Below, one piece after another: positions 6,424-8,574 of a DNA stretch of 8,574 nucleotides. The notes under the pieces were generated by a model. That model did no database searches, had not been told where the DNA came from, and worked only from the letters and a program-made list of their open reading frames with translations. Every line of letters starts with the position of its first letter. The first letter of the stretch is position 1. The stretch comes from Candidatus Methanoperedens sp. (GTDB lineage: Archaea; Halobacteriota; Methanosarcinia; Methanosarcinales; Methanoperedenaceae). The translations under genes were made by a program, and so were the position numbers. The stretch is taken from assembly GCA_023249275.1 (NCBI GenBank), contig JAHFCV010000076.1, positions 1,988 through 10,561 on the forward strand, given 5' to 3'.

Positions 6424-6724
6424 CAGTGTAAAAAGATAAGAATGTTTGTATTTGGGAAGGGCAAGGATAAGGAAAACAGCGCTGCTGCAATTTCTGATAA
6501 ATAGCCCTGTGAATTGGGCTTTCAGATGAAGCGATGCTGTCGGGGCTTGAAGGCTTATCGATATCCACCTCCACAACGCTGTCCTCGTTTATCTCATCAA
6601 GAGGCGACCCGCTCTTTGTGATGAGCATCCTACTGCCGGCGCGCACGCTCATGTTCCCGAAATTCGACTCAACGAGCCCGCGCTCCACGAGTTTTTTCCC
6701 GAATTTAGCCATGTCCTGCCACAT
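6424..6724 (-). pseudogene. Class II aldolase/adducin-family remnant, N-terminal part only
   Basis: Translation from the ATG at 6724 gives about 78 residues typical of the N-terminus of class II aldolases (fuculose-phosphate aldolase type): KKLVERGLVESNFGNMSVR, MLITKSGSPLDEI, a short acidic segment and SPIHRAIYQK. Homology stops at about 6491. Intact family members continue with an HxH zinc-binding segment and about 100 further residues; here the frame runs on as unrelated sequence (LQQRCFPYPCPS and onward) into coaBC in another frame, ending at 6170. The metal ligands are therefore absent and the enzyme cannot be active. The start is 2 bases after the phosphoesterase stop, so it was once a normal operon member. 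A deletion between the gene's middle and the coaBC promoter or start is the simplest explanation. Another possibility is a sequencing or assembly deletion. Confidence 0.75.
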
Positions 6725-6726
6725 GT

Positions 6727-7173
6727 CTATTTCCTCTTGAAAAAAAGCCAGGAATCTTTGCCTTTGAATTTTGTTTTAATCAGGGCAAACTTACCCAGCA
6801 GCTTTTTCCCTTTCAGTTCAAAGAGCAGCTCGTTATCCTTTTCACCTTCCAGAATGAATTCCCCATTATCCCATATCCGCACAGTCCCGGCGCCGTACAT
6901 CCCCTCAGGTATCGTGCCTTCAAAATCGGCATATTCAAGGGGATGGTCTTCTGTCTGGATTGCAAGGCGCTTTTCACCCTCTTTAGCCGGCGGCTCCTTG
7001 GGAACAGCCCACGAGCGAAGCACTCCTCTCATCTCAAGCCGCAGGTCATAATGCAAATGTCTGGCATCGTGTTCATGGACTACAAAAATATTCCCTGCAT
7101 GCGGTAAAACGCTGCCTTTCGGTTCAGGCGATTTTGAAAAATCCCTCAATTTATAATATTCATCAAGCTGCAT
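6727..7173 (-). CDS. Stand-alone LigD-type DNA 3'-phosphoesterase
   Basis: This 148-residue protein is just the PE (3'-phosphoesterase) domain found at the N-terminus of bacterial LigD; stand-alone archaeal members are known and heal DNA 3' ends by removing 3'-phosphates and terminal ribonucleotides with a divalent metal. All six residues known to be important in Pseudomonas LigD match at a constant offset: His35, His41, Asp43 and Arg45 in HEHDARHLHYDLRLE, then His77 and Tyr81 in EDHPLEYADFEGTIPEG. GMYGAGTVRIWD and the C-terminal SWLFFKRK are also typical. The ATG at 7173 has GGTGAT a few bases upstream, overlapping the nth stop; 4 bases separate the two genes. Co-expression with nth suggests a repair module in which the glycosylase/AP lyase makes blocked 3' ends and this enzyme trims them (inference). 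I see no ligase or polymerase domain in the window. Confidence 0.95.
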   Translation of the reverse strand: MQLDEYYKLRDFSKSPEPKGSVLPHAGNIFVVHEHDARHLHYDLRLEMRGVLRSWAVPKEPPAKEGEKRLAIQTEDHPLEYADFEGTIPEGMYGAGTVRIWDNGEFILEGEKDNELLFELKGKKLLGKFALIKTKFKGKDSWLFFKRK

Positions 7174-7177
7174 AACA

Positions 7178-7807
7178 TCACCCGAAAGTAAATGCGCTCG
7201 GACAGACCTTGTTCAAAAAGCATATCTCGCACTTTGGTTTTTTTGCATCGCAGACCTGCCTCCCGTGCTGTATCAGCCGAAGCGCGAAAACATCCCATTC
7301 ATTTTTCGGTACAATCTTCATCAGGTCTTTTTCAATCTTATCCTGGTCAGTGTTCGCTGACAAGCCAAGCCTTGCCGAGACCCGTTTCACATGCGTATCC
7401 ACAGCTATGCCCTCAATCTTCCCGAATGCGCTCGATAATACGATGTTTGCCGTCTTTCTGGCAACCCCGGGCAATGTGATAAGGTCTTCCATCGTGTCCG
7501 GGACTTTTGAATTGAAATTTTCAACCAGGATTTCGCACAGTTTTTTAATGTTTTTTGCTTTGTTCCTGTAAAAACCCGTTGAGTAAATGTCTTTTTCAAG
7601 CTCTTCCTGCGGGGCATTCATATAATCCTGCGGCGTCCTGTATTTAGTAAAAAGGGTTTTTGTGACTTTATTTATCTGCTTATCCGTGCTCTGCGCCGAA
7701 AGGATTGTGGCAACCAAGAGTTCAAGGGGATTTGAAAAATCAAGAGCTATCTTTACATCCGGATACTCTTTTTTCAATAGCGCAATTATCTCACCAGCAT
7801 TATCCAT
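7178..7807 (-). CDS. nth: Endonuclease III (DNA glycosylase/AP lyase)
   Basis: Nth removes oxidised pyrimidines and cleaves the abasic site in base excision repair. From the ATG at 7807 the protein has 209 residues, the standard length. The helix-hairpin-helix is LPGVARKTANIVL with the catalytic Lys118; the second catalytic residue is Asp137 in AVDTHVKRVS. The C-terminal [4Fe-4S] ligands keep the exact spacing C186-x6-C193-x2-C196-x5-C202. LSAQSTDKQINKV near residue 37 is also typical. An in-frame TTG at 7828 would give a seven-residue longer protein and lies within a few bases of the predicted transcription start, so a leaderless TTG start cannot be excluded; neither start has a clear Shine-Dalgarno. 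It is the first gene of the long minus-strand block and is divergent from the desulforedoxin-like gene. Confidence 0.97.
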   Translation of the reverse strand: MDNAGEIIALLKKEYPDVKIALDFSNPLELLVATILSAQSTDKQINKVTKTLFTKYRTPQDYMNAPQEELEKDIYSTGFYRNKAKNIKKLCEILVENFNSKVPDTMEDLITLPGVARKTANIVLSSAFGKIEGIAVDTHVKRVSARLGLSANTDQDKIEKDLMKIVPKNEWDVFALRLIQHGRQVCDAKKPKCEICFLNKVCPSAFTFG

Positions 7808-7852
7808 GTTTTCTATTATCAATTGCAAAATAGTTAAGAGTTTTGACCGATA

Positions 7853-7860
7853 TGTATAAA
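7853..7860 (-). promoter_or_regulatory. Candidate TATA box for nth operon
   Basis: The minus strand reads TTTATACA, close to the archaeal box A. Its centre predicts a start of transcription near 7832, about 25 bases before the nth ATG and about 4 bases before the alternative TTG. Confidence 0.55.
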
Positions 7861-7862
7861 TT
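7855..7862 (+). promoter_or_regulatory. Candidate TATA box for the desulforedoxin-like gene
   Basis: The plus strand reads TATAAATT within the same AT-rich block as the nth TATA box. It predicts a start near 7883 and a leader of about 30 bases before the ATG at 7913. The two divergent promoters would overlap and could compete for TBP. Other AT-rich stretches downstream could serve instead. Confidence 0.4.
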
Positions 7863-7870
7863 GCAGTATT

Positions 7871-7888
7871 GTTAAATTAAAATTTAAC
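7871..7888. promoter_or_regulatory. Perfect palindrome, operator candidate
   Basis: GTTAAATT and AATTTAAC form a perfect 8-bp inverted repeat around an AA centre. It lies between the plus-strand TATA box and the ribosome binding site, over the predicted start of transcription, where an archaeal repressor would block the polymerase. AT-rich DNA yields such palindromes by chance more often than mixed DNA, so this is suggestive only. Confidence 0.5.
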
Positions 7889-7899
7889 ATAATTCATGT

Positions 7900-7905
7900 G
7901 GAGGT
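7900..7905 (+). promoter_or_regulatory. Strong Shine-Dalgarno GGAGGT
   Basis: GGAGGT lies 7 bases before the ATG at 7913. It settles the start: the in-frame GTG at 7898 overlaps this site and cannot use it. It is the best ribosome binding site in the window, suggesting high translation. Confidence 0.9.
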
Positions 7906-7912
7906 AAAATTA

Positions 7913-8167
7913 ATGCCAAAGAAAACAAAATCCAAAGCCACCTCGCCCGCGTCTTCATGGTGGAAAGAAAGAAGTAAAGTTGTAGCAAAAACAACCGGGT
8001 CCAAACCCGCTAAACCAAAAGCAAAGAAGGCAAAAACGAAGAAAGCAGCCAAAGCAAAGAAAGGAGATATGTATTACTGCGAGGTCTGCGGAAGCGAGGT
8101 CGTCTGCGTCGAAGACAGCGCAGGGTCAATAGTCTGTTGCGAAGAGCCGATGTGTTTGGTCTGCTAA
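7913..8167 (+). CDS. Desulforedoxin-like iron protein with lysine-rich histone-H1-like tail
   Basis: This 84-residue protein falls into two parts. Residues 1-51 are very rich in Lys, Ala, Pro, Ser and Thr (for example KPAKPKAKKAKTKKAAKAKK), like the tails of histone H1 or HU-type DNA-binding proteins; two tryptophans (SSWWKER) sit at 16-17. Residues 52-84 match desulforedoxin: GDMYYCEVCG, then CC, with the exact spacing Cys56-x2-Cys59-x15-Cys75-Cys76, which binds one iron as Fe(SCys)4 in the known family (zinc is a possible substitute). Three more cysteines are present: Cys65 and a terminal CLVC (81, 84), absent from classical desulforedoxin. The tail would be expected to bind DNA or RNA, or acidic partners. 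Roles could include local redox protection, iron sensing or electron transfer near nucleic acid; none is proven. The gene has a strong ribosome binding site, its own promoter and a downstream T-rich terminator, and is likely monocistronic. Confidence 0.9.
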   Translation: MPKKTKSKATSPASSWWKERSKVVAKTTGSKPAKPKAKKAKTKKAAKAKKGDMYYCEVCGSEVVCVEDSAGSIVCCEEPMCLVC

Positions 8168-8198
8168 ACTAACAGTTTGAATTTTTATTTTTATTTTT
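8166..8198 (+). terminator. Hairpin plus T-rich terminator after desulforedoxin-like gene
   Basis: AAACT/AGTTT makes a short 5-bp stem over the stop codon (8166-8178), followed by three T runs, TTTTTATTTTTATTTTT at 8182-8198. T-rich tracts alone end transcription in archaea. It lies in the gap between convergent genes. Confidence 0.7.
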
Positions 8199-8206
8199 CA
8201 CTGCTT

Positions 8207-8574
8207 CTACTTGATTTTCCAGCGACCAGGATACTTTACGCCCGATAATTCTTTGCACTTCACACCTTTTTCCTGTACCAGGACTTTAAATGTCTCGCCC
8301 ATCTCCATCATGAGAGTCTTCACCTGAAGCATTTTTTTCAAATGGTTTTCGGGGTTACTTTGTAATTTTTTCATGTATTCTTCAATCCCGAGTCCCATTA
8401 AAAAATGCGCGAGGTCTGTAAAACCGCAAAGTCCAAGCCCGTTTTTGCTGCCACAGTGTTCCAGCGCCGAGAAATTTACATGGGAAGTAATATCCTGCTC
8501 ACCGATATGCTGGTAGGGATTGTCGTTCGCTGTATGCTTATAATAGCACATGAGCGTGCCTGAATTCCTGTATT
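8207..8574 (-). CDS. Unrecognised protein, 5' partial at the right edge
   Basis: The frame ends at the stop at 8207-8209 and is open to the window edge, giving 121 visible residues beginning YRNSGTLMCYYKH. An ATG at 8551 lies in frame, but no good ribosome binding site precedes it and the reading continues plausibly upstream, so the start is probably outside. The first part is rich in Cys and His (CYYKH, YQHIGEQDITSHVNF, LEHCG, GLCGF), which could bind metal. The second part is helical and charged, with methionines and lysines (YMKKLQSNPENHLKKMLQVKTLMMEM), ending KCKELSGVKYPGRWKIK. No membrane segment is seen. I do not recognise the family. It converges on the desulforedoxin-like gene across a 39-base gap. 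Confidence 0.75.
   Translation of the reverse strand, partial: YRNSGTLMCYYKHTANDNPYQHIGEQDITSHVNFSALEHCGSKNGLGLCGFTDLAHFLMGLGIEEYMKKLQSNPENHLKKMLQVKTLMMEMGETFKVLVQEKGVKCKELSGVKYPGRWKIK

Overview
The window looks archaeal, most likely from a Methanosarcinales-type euryarchaeon (a Methanoperedens-like or other ANME-2-related lineage would fit, but this is inference). The reasons are: a threonyl-tRNA synthetase with the archaeal-type N-terminal editing domain; an archaeal CoaBC with the PxMHxxMY variant of the decarboxylase motif; a stand-alone LigD-type 3'-phosphoesterase; GGAGGT/GGTGAT ribosome binding sites; TATA-box promoters; and a moderate G+C content.

Layout. Positions 3-2295 (+) hold two membrane proteins. 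The first is cut by the left edge. It has a secreted part made of two 100-residue repeats, two membrane helices, a zinc-ribbon-like cysteine set and a C-terminal SHOCT-like helical module. The second carries the same helical module (44 of 55 residues identical), a CxxC/CxxC zinc ribbon and a TM2-like membrane domain. Positions 2357-7807 (-) form a long same-strand block, in transcription order: nth (endonuclease III), a LigD-like 3'-phosphoesterase, the remnant of a class II aldolase, coaBC, a 182-bp array of consecutive hairpins, a 95-residue unknown protein, a HIT protein and thrS. nth to the aldolase remnant, and the 95-residue gene to HIT, are spaced by only 2-4 bases, as in operons.

From the promoter region at about 7808-7912 a small gene diverges on the + strand. 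It encodes an 84-residue protein in which a lysine-rich, histone-H1-like tail is joined to a desulforedoxin-type iron site (C-x2-C-x15-C-C) and a terminal CxxC. A perfect 18-bp palindrome lies at its expected transcription start. The right end (8207-8574, -) is an unrecognised protein running off the edge.

Functionally, nth and the phosphoesterase fit a base-excision and 3'-end-cleaning pair. coaBC (coenzyme A synthesis) and thrS (translation) are housekeeping. The most unusual items are the tailed desulforedoxin with its palindromic operator candidate, the modular hairpin array between coaBC and the 95-residue gene, the decayed aldolase, and the two membrane proteins that share a cytoplasmic module.
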